NCBI RefSeq assembly: GCF_023740735.1
Contig: NZ_JAMRXH010000012.1
Location: forward strand, 1-64,000
DNA from: Nocardia sp. CDC159
Lineage (GTDB): Bacteria > Actinomycetota > Actinomycetes > Mycobacteriales > Mycobacteriaceae
Length of the DNA stretch: 64,000 nt
Direction of reading: 5' to 3'
Shown: positions 17,498 through 34,160 of the stretch, piece by piece
Layout: each line of letters opens with the position of its first letter
How positions within the stretch are numbered: the first letter of the stretch is position 1
Translations under genes and position numbers: made by a program
The notes under the pieces: generated by a model
Database searches by the model: none
What the model saw: the letters and a program-made list of their open reading frames with translations, nothing else
What the model was told of the DNA's origin: nothing

Positions 17498-18846
17498 GCG
17501 AGAGCAGGGTGCAGATGTGGCGGGCCACCGAGAAATTGCGCAAGCGCACTCTCGGCGTGCTGTTCTTCGTCGTGATGGCGCTGTTCCTGTACACCACGAT
17601 CGCCATCTACAACAAGGTGTGGGTGAAGGTGGTCCGGGTCGACCTGATCACCGACAGCGTCGGAAACGCGTTGACCCGCAACGCGGATGTGAAGGTCCGC
17701 GGCGTGAATGTCGGCCAGGTCCGCTCCAGCGAATCCGCTGGCGGCAAGGTGACCCTGCATCTGGCACTGAATCCGGATCAGGCCGACGAGATTCCGGCCA
17801 ATGTGACCGCGCGGCTGCTGCCCAAGACGCTGTTCGGCGAGCGCTACGTCGAACTGGTGTGGCCCGAGCAGCCGAACGGCCAGACCCTGCGGGCCGGAAT
17901 GACGCTGCAGCAGGACGCCAGCGGTAACGCGGTCGAGGTCAGCCAGCTGCTCGACAGCGTATTGCCGCTGCTGCAGGCGATTCCGCCGCAGTATCTGGCC
18001 TCCACCCTGGGCGCGCTGTCGCAGGCGCTCGGCGGCCAGGGCGACGAGCTGGGCAGCACCATCGACCGCCTGGACACCATCTTCCGCGACCTGAACGGCG
18101 TACTGCCCACGATCCAGGACGATCTGCGCAGCTTCGCCACCGTGGCCGACACCTACTCCGACGCGCTGCCGCAGCTGGTGGAGACCTTCGACAATCTGCG
18201 CACCACCAATGCCACGATCGTGCAGCAGCGTTCACAGATCGACACTTTGTACTCGGTGCTGACCCCGACTTCGTCGCATACCGCCGACTTCCTGGTCGCC
18301 AACCGCGACAACATCATCGATCTCGCGGCCGATTCGCGGGAGGCGCTGGAACTGCTGGCCACCTACTCGCCCAGCTACGCCTGCACGATGAGAAACTTCG
18401 CGCAGCTGGCTCCGCGCATCACCAAGATCTTCGGTCCCGGCACCGGCATGCCGGGCGTGCGGACCAATGTCCAGTTCGTCAATCCGCGCGGCCGCTATCT
18501 GCCCAACCAGGACGAGCCGCGCTGGCTGGACACCCGCGGGCCGGTGTGCCTGCCCGAGGCGCCGCTGGGCACCGATCTCGGTCAGTACCCGACCGGCCCC
18601 TTCAACGACGGTTCCTATCCGGTTCCGAGCCGCAAGCCCGGCGATCAGAACGCCGGGCAGCTGCCGCCCGCACAGTTCTCGGTCTACGGATCCGGCGTCC
18701 CGACCCTGGCCGGATCCCCGGCCGAACAGCGGGCCGTGGGCGCGGTGGTGGGCGCCGCCAACGGCGTCTCGCCGGAGGAGGTGCCCGGCTGGATCAGCCG
18801 GATCGCCGCGCCCGCCCTGCGCGGTAGCGAGGTGAGCGTGCGATGA
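17494..18846 (+). CDS. Mce family protein MceA
   Basis: A 450-residue Mce protein: cytoplasmic start, one membrane anchor (about 17-38), MCE domain (about 43-120) with VKVRGVNVGQV, then a long helical Mce4-CUP-type region and a Pro-rich C-terminus. Mce subunits are thought to form a hexameric tunnel carrying lipids across the periplasm to YrbE. ATG 17494 is in the ATGA overlap with yrbEB; the open frame to 17218 lies inside yrbEB. Its stop overlaps mceB. Confidence 0.92.
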   Translation: MSESRVQMWRATEKLRKRTLGVLFFVVMALFLYTTIAIYNKVWVKVVRVDLITDSVGNALTRNADVKVRGVNVGQVRSSESAGGKVTLHLALNPDQADEIPANVTARLLPKTLFGERYVELVWPEQPNGQTLRAGMTLQQDASGNAVEVSQLLDSVLPLLQAIPPQYLASTLGALSQALGGQGDELGSTIDRLDTIFRDLNGVLPTIQDDLRSFATVADTYSDALPQLVETFDNLRTTNATIVQQRSQIDTLYSVLTPTSSHTADFLVANRDNIIDLAADSREALELLATYSPSYACTMRNFAQLAPRITKIFGPGTGMPGVRTNVQFVNPRGRYLPNQDEPRWLDTRGPVCLPEAPLGTDLGQYPTGPFNDGSYPVPSRKPGDQNAGQLPPAQFSVYGSGVPTLAGSPAEQRAVGAVVGAANGVSPEEVPGWISRIAAPALRGSEVSVR

Positions 18847-19925
18847 ACGGAGCGCTGCGCGGCCTGGGCGGGCCGCTGACCAAACTGCTGATCTTCGTCG
18901 CGGTGACGCTGTTCGCGACCGCGGTGCTGGGCCTGACCATCGCCAACTACACCGGCGGCGGTAAGCAGTTCAAGGCCCGCTTCTCCGATGTCACCGCGCT
19001 GAATCCGGGCGACGAGATCCGCATCGCCGGAGTGCGCGTCGGCAAGGTCACCAAGGTGTCCGTGGTGGACCGCAACCAGGCCGAGGTCGGCTTCGAACTG
19101 AACGACCGCGACTGGCTGCCCGCCTCGACCACCGCCACCATCCGGTACCGCAATCTGGTCGGGCAGCGCTATATCGCGCTCGAACAGGGCAGCGGTGAGC
19201 AGGGTCGAAAGCTCAATCCCGGCGGCACGATTCCGCTCGAGCGCACCCGCCCGGCGCTGAATCTGACCACGCTGTTCAACGGCTTCCGGCCACTGTTTCA
19301 GACGCTGTCGGCCGAGGACGTGAACAAGCTGTCCTACGAGATCATCCAGGTCTTCCAGGGCGAGGCGGGCACCATCACCGAACTGGTGCGCAATACCGCG
19401 AGCCTCACGAACAAGATCGCCGACAAGGATCAGGTGATCGGCGAGATCGTGAAGAATCTCAATGCCGTTCTGGCGGCGGTCAATTCGCGCGACGGCCAGC
19501 TCAACGACCTGATCGTCAATACCGAGGCGCTGGTCAGCGGGCTCAACGCCGAGCGTGGCACGATCGGCTCCGCGGTGCAGTCGCTGGGCAGCCTGGCCTC
19601 GGCCACCTCGGATCTGCTGGTGCCGGTCCGTCCGACGCTGCAGGGTTCCATCGCGGGCCTGAATCAGCTGACCGGCGAACTGAATTCGCGTCGCGACGAG
19701 GTGAATCAGGCGCTGGCGAATCTGCCGGTGAAGATGGAGAAGCTGGGTCGGGTGGGCAGTTACGGCTCGTGGTTCCAGTTCTATCTGTGCGGCATCGACA
19801 TCATCGCCGGGCCGGGCGATCCGCAGAAGACGCCGGATCTGAACGTGCCCGCCGGGCTGCCGACGATCAACCAGCCGATCTACACCAACCCCGCGCCGCG
19901 TTGCCACGGGAAGGGTGGTCGCTGA
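18843..19925 (+). CDS. Mce family protein MceB
   Basis: A 360-residue Mce subunit with one N-terminal membrane span (about 12-33), MCE domain (KARFSDVTALNPGDEIRIAG onward, to about residue 125) and a long helical region, ending near a conserved FYLCGIDI segment and C-terminal cysteine (APRCHGKGGR). Overlaps mceA by ATGA and mceC by TGATG. Confidence 0.92.
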   Translation: MNGALRGLGGPLTKLLIFVAVTLFATAVLGLTIANYTGGGKQFKARFSDVTALNPGDEIRIAGVRVGKVTKVSVVDRNQAEVGFELNDRDWLPASTTATIRYRNLVGQRYIALEQGSGEQGRKLNPGGTIPLERTRPALNLTTLFNGFRPLFQTLSAEDVNKLSYEIIQVFQGEAGTITELVRNTASLTNKIADKDQVIGEIVKNLNAVLAAVNSRDGQLNDLIVNTEALVSGLNAERGTIGSAVQSLGSLASATSDLLVPVRPTLQGSIAGLNQLTGELNSRRDEVNQALANLPVKMEKLGRVGSYGSWFQFYLCGIDIIAGPGDPQKTPDLNVPAGLPTINQPIYTNPAPRCHGKGGR

Positions 19926-20935
19926 TGGACGATCGTCTGCTGCTGGGCAAGCGCAGTCCCGCGTTCATGGGCGGACTGGGCCTGTTCCTGGTCCTGCTGG
20001 TCACGGCCTCGGCGTTCTCCCTGGACAAGTTGCCGATCATCGGCGCGGGTACCAAGTACACCGCGGAGTTCGCCGAGGCGGCCGGACTGAAGAAGGGCAA
20101 CGAGGTCCGCATCGCCGGGGTGAAGGTCGGAGACGTCTCCGGCGTGCGGCTCGACGGCGATCGGGTGCTCGTCGACTTCCGGACCAAGGACGCCTGGATC
20201 GGCGATCAGACCACCGCGTCCATCCAGATCAAGACCCTGCTCGGGCAGAAGTATCTGGCACTGGATCCCAAAGGTACGAAGGCGGCGAATCCGGAGACGC
20301 GAATCCCGCTGTCGCGCACGGTCTCCCCCTACGACGTGGTGGACGCGTTCAGCGATGCCGCCGAGCAGATCGAGCAGACCGACACCGCCCAACTGGCCAC
20401 CAGTTTCCGGGTGCTGTCGGAGGCGTTCTCCGGCACCCCGCCGGAGATTCGGGGCTCGATCGAAGGCGTGGCGCGGCTGTCGGAGACGCTGGCCAAGCGC
20501 GACGAGCAGCTGAAACAGCTGTTCGCGGCCACCAACAAGACGACCAAGGTGCTCGCCGACCGCAACGCCCAATTCGAGCGTCTGCTGGCCAACGGCGGTC
20601 AGCTGCTGACCGAGCTCAACATTCGCCAGCGGGCCATCCAGCAGTTGCTGACCGGCGCCAAATCGGTTGCCGCCGAGCTGACCGCGCTGGTGCACGACAA
20701 CGAGCAGCAGATCGGCCCGGCGCTCACCAACCTGAAGAAGTCGATCGATCTGCTCAACGACAACCAGCAGAACATCTCCAGGACGCTGACCCTGGCCGCG
20801 CCGTTCTACAACATCTACGCCAACGTGCTGGGCACCGGCCGCTGGTTCGACGCGGTCATCGTCAACCTGACCCCGCCGGCGCTGCCGGAGATCCCCGGTG
20901 ACCGCCCGCCGGTCCGGAACCTGGGAGGCAACTGA
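19925..20935 (+). CDS. Mce family protein MceC
   Basis: A 336-residue Mce subunit: membrane anchor about 13-33, MCE domain with AGLKKGNEVRIAGVKVGDVS, then helical needle-like region and a short tail (PPVRNLGGN), shorter than most MceC proteins, which carry Pro-rich extensions. ATG 19925 is within the TGATG overlap with mceB; the upstream open frame is inside mceB. Confidence 0.92.
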   Translation: MDDRLLLGKRSPAFMGGLGLFLVLLVTASAFSLDKLPIIGAGTKYTAEFAEAAGLKKGNEVRIAGVKVGDVSGVRLDGDRVLVDFRTKDAWIGDQTTASIQIKTLLGQKYLALDPKGTKAANPETRIPLSRTVSPYDVVDAFSDAAEQIEQTDTAQLATSFRVLSEAFSGTPPEIRGSIEGVARLSETLAKRDEQLKQLFAATNKTTKVLADRNAQFERLLANGGQLLTELNIRQRAIQQLLTGAKSVAAELTALVHDNEQQIGPALTNLKKSIDLLNDNQQNISRTLTLAAPFYNIYANVLGTGRWFDAVIVNLTPPALPEIPGDRPPVRNLGGN

Positions 20936-22206
20936 TGGAAGCCGCTCGTCGGGATCCGCTGACCGCGCTGCGCGAATCCAGCCGCGGCACCAAGATTCTC
21001 ATCAGCCTGGGTACCGCCGCCGCGGTGGTGCTCGCGGGCGTGCTGTGGTGGCTGTTCGATCAGTTCAACACCACCAAGATCACCGCCTACTTCGACAAGT
21101 CCGTCGGCATCTACGAGGGTTCGGACGTGCGTATCCTCGGGGTGCCGGTGGGCTCGGTCGATTCGGTGGAGCCGATCGGTGACCAGGTCAAGGTCACCAT
21201 GCACGTCGACCGCGAATACGACATCCCGGCCGATGCCAAGGCCGCCCAGATCACTCCCTCGGTGGTGTCGGACCGGTTCATCCAGCTCACCCCGGTCTAC
21301 CGGGGCGGGCCGAAGATGGATCGCAACGCGACGATTCCCAAGGAGCGCACCGCGACTCCGGTGGAGGTGGACCGGCTCTACCGGAGCATTTCGGAACTGT
21401 CGCAGGCGCTGGGGCCCGACGGTGCCAACAAGGACGGCGCGGTCAACGAGCTGGTGCGCACCTCGGCGGCGAATCTGGCCGGCAACGGTGACGCGCTGGC
21501 CAACAGCTTCGCGCAGCTGTCGCATGCGGCGCGGTACCTGTCCGACGCCCGCGGCGACATCTTCGACACCATCAAGAACCTGCAGGTCTTCGTCCGCACG
21601 CTGGCCGAGAACGACGAACAGGTGCGACAATTCAACGCGCAGCTGGCCGATTTGGCGGGTTTCCTCGCGGGCGAGCGGCACGATCTCGGCCAGGCGTTGA
21701 ATCTGCTGTCGGTGGCGCTGGGCGATGTCGCGCGGTTCATCGACGACAACCGGGATCTGGTAGCCGAGAACGCCGATGCGCTGACCAGGCTCACCCAGAC
21801 GCTGGCCGATCAGCGGGACGATCTGGCGCGGGTGCTGCCGGTGATCCCGGTGGCGCTGAGCAACCTGATCAACGCGCACAACGGTGAGACCGGAACCCTG
21901 GACATGCGCCCGAACTTCCCGGATCTGCAGGATCCATTCGGCGTGCTGTGCAAGATGCTGGACCTGAGCCAGCTGCGGCCGGGCGACCCGAAGTTCGACG
22001 CCATCGGGCGGCAGCTGCGGCCGATTCTGGATCACTGCAAGGAGATCACCGACCAGATCACCGCGGGGGTGAAGACACCGACGCTGATGCTGCCGTTCGG
22101 CATCCTCTCCGGCGACAACCAGCAGCGCGCCCCCGTCCCCGGCACCGTGCCCGGCACGCCGTCGGATCGGCAGCCGCCCTCGCAGCAGGAGGGTGGTCAG
22201 CGATGA
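20935..22206 (+). CDS. Mce family protein MceD
   Basis: A 423-residue Mce subunit: membrane anchor about 20-42, MCE domain (AYFDKSVGIYEGSDVRILGV), long helical region, and a conserved two-cysteine segment FGVLCKMLD ... LDHCKEIT before a Pro/Gln-rich tail. TGATG overlap with mceC and ATGA overlap with mceE. Confidence 0.92.
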   Translation: MEAARRDPLTALRESSRGTKILISLGTAAAVVLAGVLWWLFDQFNTTKITAYFDKSVGIYEGSDVRILGVPVGSVDSVEPIGDQVKVTMHVDREYDIPADAKAAQITPSVVSDRFIQLTPVYRGGPKMDRNATIPKERTATPVEVDRLYRSISELSQALGPDGANKDGAVNELVRTSAANLAGNGDALANSFAQLSHAARYLSDARGDIFDTIKNLQVFVRTLAENDEQVRQFNAQLADLAGFLAGERHDLGQALNLLSVALGDVARFIDDNRDLVAENADALTRLTQTLADQRDDLARVLPVIPVALSNLINAHNGETGTLDMRPNFPDLQDPFGVLCKMLDLSQLRPGDPKFDAIGRQLRPILDHCKEITDQITAGVKTPTLMLPFGILSGDNQQRAPVPGTVPGTPSDRQPPSQQEGGQR

Positions 22207-23420
22207 GCCGGACGATGCGAACCCTGGCCGCCGCAGCCGTGCTGGGTCTGTCGACCGCGCTGGTGACCTCGTGCGCCTCCGACGGGATCTACAGCATTCC
22301 GCTGCCCGGCGGCGCGAACACCGGTGAGCACCCGCTGCACGTCGACATCCGCTTCGACGATGTGCTCGACCTGGTACCGCAGTCGGCGGTGAAGGTGGAG
22401 GGCGTGCCCGTGGGGCGGGTGGACAAGATCGACGTCGCGCCCGACGGCTGGACCGCGAGTGTGCACACGGTGATCAACTCGTCGGTGCGACTGCCCGCCA
22501 ACGCGCGCGCCGAGGTGAAGCAGTCCAATCTGCTCGGCGAGAAGTTCATCGAATTGTCCCCGCCCGCACAGGATCCCGCGCCCGAGCGACTCGTCGACGG
22601 CGCGGTCATCCCGGTTGATCGGACCCGGCACGCCACCGAGGTCGAGCAGGTTCTGGGCGCGTTGTCGCTGCTGCTCAACGGCGGCGGCGTGGCGCAACTG
22701 CAGCCGGTCGTGGTGGAACTGAACAAGGCGCTGTCCGGTCGCGAGGACAAGGTGCGTTCGCTGCTGGAACAGGCGAACACGCTCATCGGCGGGCTCGACA
22801 AGCAGATCGATGACATCCAGCGGGCGTTGGACGGCCTGGGCACGCTGTCGAGCCGGGTCGGCCAGCAGACCGAGCAGATCGGCAAGATTCTCGACGAATT
22901 GCCCGCGGGCATCAAGATTCTCGACGAGCAGCGGCCGCAGCTGATCGAGCTGCTGAAGCAGCTGGATCGGGTGGGCCAGGCCGGTATGGATGTGCTGGAC
23001 CGCTCCAAGGACAACCTGATCCGGGATCTGACCGCGCTGCGGCCGACGCTGCAGGAGCTGGGCCGTTCGGCCCCGGACCTGGTGACCGCGTTCCCGCTCA
23101 TTCCGACCTATCCGTTCCCCGACGAGTCGATCCATGCCGCGATCGGCGGGCAGGTGAACACCTTCCTGTCGGTGGATCTGCAGATCGCCGACACACTGAA
23201 GAATCTCGGTGTGGGCCAGCCGAATCCGGTGTTCGTCCAGACCAATCCGCCGATCAACGTCGACCCGGCCAACCCGTACTACAACGGCAACGGTCCGCGC
23301 CCGGGCTGGCCGACGATCTCGCTGCTGCCACTGCCCCCTGCGGTGGTGCCGCCGCCGCCCGCGCCGAACAATCCGATCGGGGCGATTCTCGACCAATTGG
23401 GAGTGGGTGGTCCGCGATGA
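22203..23420 (+). CDS. Mce family lipoprotein MceE
   Basis: A 405-residue Mce subunit with a lipobox LVTSC (Cys24) in place of a plain membrane anchor, the usual trait of MceE (LprK type). The MCE domain (VDIRFDDVLDLVPQSAVKVE) is followed by a helical region and a Pro-rich tail. It would be lipid-anchored on the outer face of the plasma membrane. ATGA overlaps on both sides. Confidence 0.93.
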   Translation: MSRTMRTLAAAAVLGLSTALVTSCASDGIYSIPLPGGANTGEHPLHVDIRFDDVLDLVPQSAVKVEGVPVGRVDKIDVAPDGWTASVHTVINSSVRLPANARAEVKQSNLLGEKFIELSPPAQDPAPERLVDGAVIPVDRTRHATEVEQVLGALSLLLNGGGVAQLQPVVVELNKALSGREDKVRSLLEQANTLIGGLDKQIDDIQRALDGLGTLSSRVGQQTEQIGKILDELPAGIKILDEQRPQLIELLKQLDRVGQAGMDVLDRSKDNLIRDLTALRPTLQELGRSAPDLVTAFPLIPTYPFPDESIHAAIGGQVNTFLSVDLQIADTLKNLGVGQPNPVFVQTNPPINVDPANPYYNGNGPRPGWPTISLLPLPPAVVPPPPAPNNPIGAILDQLGVGGPR

Positions 23421-24658
23421 GCAAACTCGTGCGCTACCAGCTCATCGCGTTCGGCCTGATCGCGGTGCTCGGCGTGGTGTTCGTGGGCGCCAAGTACATT
23501 CATGTGGATCACATGCTCGGCTTCGGCCAGTACGAGGTCACGGTCAAGGCCAAGGAGACCGGCAATCTGTCCAAGGGCGCCGAGGTCACCTACCGCGGCG
23601 TTCCGGTCGGCCGGGTGGACGGCATGGACATCACGCCCGAGGGTGTGGTGATCCGTCTGGAACTGGACTCGGGTAAGCCCAAGGTTCCGGCCAGCGCGCA
23701 TGCCGTGGTGGCCAACCGGTCTGCGATCGGCGAGCAGTACGTCGACCTGCAGCCGAGCACCTCGGGCGGACCGTATCTGCACGACGGCTCGGTCATCGAT
23801 GGCGCGCAGACGCCGATCCGGGTCGAGAATCTGCTGGCCGATGTCAACCATTTCGCGACGACGACCGATCTGCGGGCGCTGTCGACGACGGTCACCGAGC
23901 TCGGCAAGGCCTTCGACGGGCAGGGCGACAATCTGCGCATCCTGGTCGATTCGCTGAACAAGTTCAGCCAAACCGGGGTGGAGTCGTTGCAACCGACCAT
24001 CGATCTGATCAACGACGCCAAGACCGTGCTGGCCACGCAGGCCGATCAGTCCAGCGCGATCCGGCAGTTCAGCGATGGCCTGGACAAGCTCAGCCTGCAA
24101 CTGAAGGCCAATGATCCCGACCTGCGGCGGCTGATCGGCACCGGCACCGACGCGGGCAATTCGATCGACGCGCTGCTGCGGCAGAGCGCCGATCCGCTGA
24201 CCCGGGATCTGGCGAATCTGCGGCTGCTGACCCTGTCCATCTCGCCGGAGTACTACGCGCTGAAGCCGCTGCTGCAGATGCTGCCGATTCTGTCGTGGGG
24301 CGGCTCGGCCACCGCGCCGGGCGATGGCACCACCCACTTCGGCCTGGTGCTCGAGACCAACAACCCGCCCGCGTGCACGCAGGGCTACGAGGGCACCAAG
24401 CGCCTCCTCGCCGAGATGAAGGCGCAGAACCCGGACTTCGACGACACGCGCGACGATTTCCCGCTCAACCTGGACGCGCAGTGCACCGTGCCCTTCGGCA
24501 ATCCGACCGCAGTCCGCGGCGGCGCGCGGGCCGAACTGGCCGATCCGAGCATCCACCAGCCGTGGGACGACAAGCCCAAAACCGACCCGGACCGGCTGGA
24601 CCTTTCTCCGGTGGCCGTGCAGCTGGCGACCCTCATGGGGGTGACCCCGAAACGGTGA
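23417..24658 (+). CDS. Mce family protein MceF
   Basis: A 413-residue last Mce subunit: membrane anchor about 7-27, MCE domain (VTVKAKETGNLSKGAEVTYRG), helical region, and C-terminal domain containing NNPPACTQGYEGTKR and AQCTVPFG, a conserved MceF cysteine pair. It closes the six-subunit set. The Mce-associated gene follows after 22 bp. Confidence 0.92.
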   Translation: MSKLVRYQLIAFGLIAVLGVVFVGAKYIHVDHMLGFGQYEVTVKAKETGNLSKGAEVTYRGVPVGRVDGMDITPEGVVIRLELDSGKPKVPASAHAVVANRSAIGEQYVDLQPSTSGGPYLHDGSVIDGAQTPIRVENLLADVNHFATTTDLRALSTTVTELGKAFDGQGDNLRILVDSLNKFSQTGVESLQPTIDLINDAKTVLATQADQSSAIRQFSDGLDKLSLQLKANDPDLRRLIGTGTDAGNSIDALLRQSADPLTRDLANLRLLTLSISPEYYALKPLLQMLPILSWGGSATAPGDGTTHFGLVLETNNPPACTQGYEGTKRLLAEMKAQNPDFDDTRDDFPLNLDAQCTVPFGNPTAVRGGARAELADPSIHQPWDDKPKTDPDRLDLSPVAVQLATLMGVTPKR

Positions 24659-24680
24659 GTGACGACGCTAGGGTGGCGCT

Positions 24681-25340
24681 GTGAATTCCGAGACCGCCAC
24701 CGCAACGCCGCCGACGTCCGAGCCGACGCCGCCCGCCGAGCGCTCGGCGTCCCGGATGCGCACCGCGCTGACGATGGTGGCGGCCGTCGCCGCGATCGTC
24801 GCGCTGGCGGCCGCGCTGTGGTTCGGCGTCGGCTGGGTGCGCGCGGCCTTCTTCACCGACGGCCCGCGCGCGGCCGCTCGCGACGCCGCCCTGGACGGGG
24901 CCCGGCAGGCCGCCATCAACATCACCACGATGAAGCTCGACGATGTGGACGGCTCGCTGGCCACGGCCCGCTCGTCGATGACCGGCGATCTGCTCGACAC
25001 CGCGAACAAGAACAAGGACCAGATGAAACAGCGCGCGGTCGCGGGCGGGGTCAACTCCGAGGCCAAGGTCCTCAGCGCCGCCGTCACCGAGCTGAACAGC
25101 GAGCGCGACCACGCCGCGACGCTGGTCGTGCTCGAGGTCGACTCGTCCGGGCCCGGAAAGCCGTCGGACCGGCTGCGTTTCACCTGGGCGATCGACATGG
25201 TCAAGTCCGGTGACACCTGGAAGGCCGAGCAGGTGCAGACCGTCGCCGAGCCGGTGCCGCTGGACTCCATGGCACCCGCGGCCCCGGGGACGCCCGCGCC
25301 GTCCCCGACCCCCGGACCCGCGCCGAAGCCGGGATCGTAG
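24681..25340 (+). CDS. Mce-associated membrane protein 1
   Basis: A 219-residue protein: Thr/Pro-rich cytoplasmic start, membrane span about 30-52, and an extracytoplasmic domain with NTF2-like strand pattern (LVVLEVDSS, RFTWAIDMVKSGDTWKAEQV) and a Pro-rich tail. This fits the Mas proteins that close mce operons and are thought to stabilise the complex. GTG 24681 is used. Confidence 0.85.
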   Translation: MNSETATATPPTSEPTPPAERSASRMRTALTMVAAVAAIVALAAALWFGVGWVRAAFFTDGPRAAARDAALDGARQAAINITTMKLDDVDGSLATARSSMTGDLLDTANKNKDQMKQRAVAGGVNSEAKVLSAAVTELNSERDHAATLVVLEVDSSGPGKPSDRLRFTWAIDMVKSGDTWKAEQVQTVAEPVPLDSMAPAAPGTPAPSPTPGPAPKPGS

Positions 25341-25352
25341 GAGGGCACCGAG

Positions 25353-26042
25353 ATGGAATCGCGCCGACCGATCAATCGGGTCTCCTCCCGTCGCCGTCCC
25401 GCGGCCGGGACCGCACCCGCCACGAAGACCACCACCCGGCGGGTCGCCGGACGTCCGAACACCACCGACAAGCAGCGGGCCGCGGCTCGCGCCACCGAGC
25501 ACGCCGAGACCCGGACTCGGCGGCGGCTGCCCCGGCTCCGCCCGGGCGGCGGATCCGCGCAGTGGCGACCGGCGAGCCTGCTCACGGTGGCCGCGCTGCT
25601 GCTGGCCGCGTTCGCGGTCACCGCCGCCTTCCGTCCCGGGGTGGACGATTCGAATCGGGCGTTTCTCGACAATTCCGAAACCGAGCGGGTCAAGGCGGCG
25701 GCCGCACAGGTGCTGAGCACCGTGTACGGCACCGACGCCAAGAATCTCGCGGGTTACAAGGACGCGGCCAAGCGCGTCCTGACCGGCAAGGCCCTCGCCG
25801 ATTCGGACAAATATCTCGACACGGTCGTCCAGGCGGTCCAGCAGACCGGCACCAAGGCCGACATCCGGACCGACCCCATCGGTGTGACTTTGCTCACTCA
25901 TGACCACGCCGAGGTGGTCGCGAACATGACCGTCGGACTGACCAAGGATGGTGCCGTGCAGCAGAGCGCGACGGGCCCGATCTTGGTCCGATTGGAGAAG
26001 GTCGGCGATCGCTGGCTGGCCAGTGATCTCCCCGATCGCTGA
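25353..26042 (+). CDS. Mce-associated membrane protein 2
   Basis: A 229-residue protein: long basic, Arg/Thr-rich cytoplasmic tail (1-70), one membrane span (about 74-92), then a domain resembling the other Mas protein (NMTVGLTKDGAVQQS, LVRLEKVGDRWLASDL). ATG 25353 follows GGAGGGCACCGAG in the 12-bp gap. It is the last gene of the mkl-mce operon; no clear terminator is seen before rpoB. Confidence 0.85.
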   Translation: MESRRPINRVSSRRRPAAGTAPATKTTTRRVAGRPNTTDKQRAAARATEHAETRTRRRLPRLRPGGGSAQWRPASLLTVAALLLAAFAVTAAFRPGVDDSNRAFLDNSETERVKAAAAQVLSTVYGTDAKNLAGYKDAAKRVLTGKALADSDKYLDTVVQAVQQTGTKADIRTDPIGVTLLTHDHAEVVANMTVGLTKDGAVQQSATGPILVRLEKVGDRWLASDLPDR

Positions 26043-26259
26043 GGTCAGCGGGAGAATTGCCAGCGCCACAGGCGATCTCGGGGCGCCGTGGGCGGCCCCG
26101 CCACTTGACGAGTCTCGTCCGACCCGTCACGCTATTCACAACAGCGGCAGCTGTCACAGGGTCGAGTGCCCCGGTTGAGACGCAGCCGGCGAGTCCGAAC
26201 GCAGCCAGCGGAAACGGGCTCGGCGCGCCAACCGTTTGAAACTCGACTCGGGTGGTACT

Positions 26260-26288
26260 TTGACACCCCACGTCTAGGGGTGTAGGTT
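26260..26288 (+). promoter_or_regulatory. rpoB promoter P1
   Basis: Consensus -35 TTGACA (26260-26265), 17-bp spacer, -10 TAGGTT (26283-26288). It lies in the 433-bp gap 26043-26475, which otherwise contains only P2 and an untranslated leader of about 180 bases. Confidence 0.7.
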
Positions 26289-26294
26289 TGGACG

Positions 26295-26323
26295 TTGCGC
26301 TGGCTGCCTCCTGTCCATACCTT
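26295..26323 (+). promoter_or_regulatory. rpoB promoter P2
   Basis: TTGCGC (26295-26300), 17-bp spacer, TACCTT (26318-26323), immediately downstream of P1. Confidence 0.45.
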
Positions 26324-26475
26324 GATCGCACTACGAAAGTTCCACCGCCGAGGTGTTACTTCCGTTTTTTGCTGTTCGGGTTTCGTGCGGGGTGTGACCA
26401 GCGGAACTCGTAGCAAAGACAAGCGACGGTCGCGGACCACCACGCGACGCGCGTGAGGTGCTGGAAGGACGCATC

Positions 26476-29943
<3,468 letters not shown>

Positions 29944-30044
29944 GCCGATTCGGTCCGGGCCACCGAGTTCTCCTCAGTGGCCCGGGCAACCCCCACTAGC
30001 GAATTTTGCTCAAAACTCAACCCGAACAGGGGAAAGGAAGTTAC

Positions 30045-33998
<3,954 letters not shown>

Positions 33999-34020
33999 TC
34001 GGTAGGTAGGCAAACGCTTT

Positions 34021-34053
34021 CGGCCCCCGCTCCGAGTTTGGGAGCGGGGGCCG
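34021..34053. terminator. Terminator hairpin after rpoC
   Basis: Perfect 13-bp stem CGGCCCCCGCTCC (34021-34033) / GGAGCGGGGGCCG (34041-34053), 7-base loop; no T-tract. Confidence 0.75.
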
Positions 34054-34160
34054 AGGTGTGTTCGGCGGAGTGTCGGCTCCTGGCGGGTTGTCGGTACCCC
34101 CGACTAGGGTGCAACGAGCCGGGCCGTTGCCCGGCATCGACGAAGAAGGGGGATCGACCG

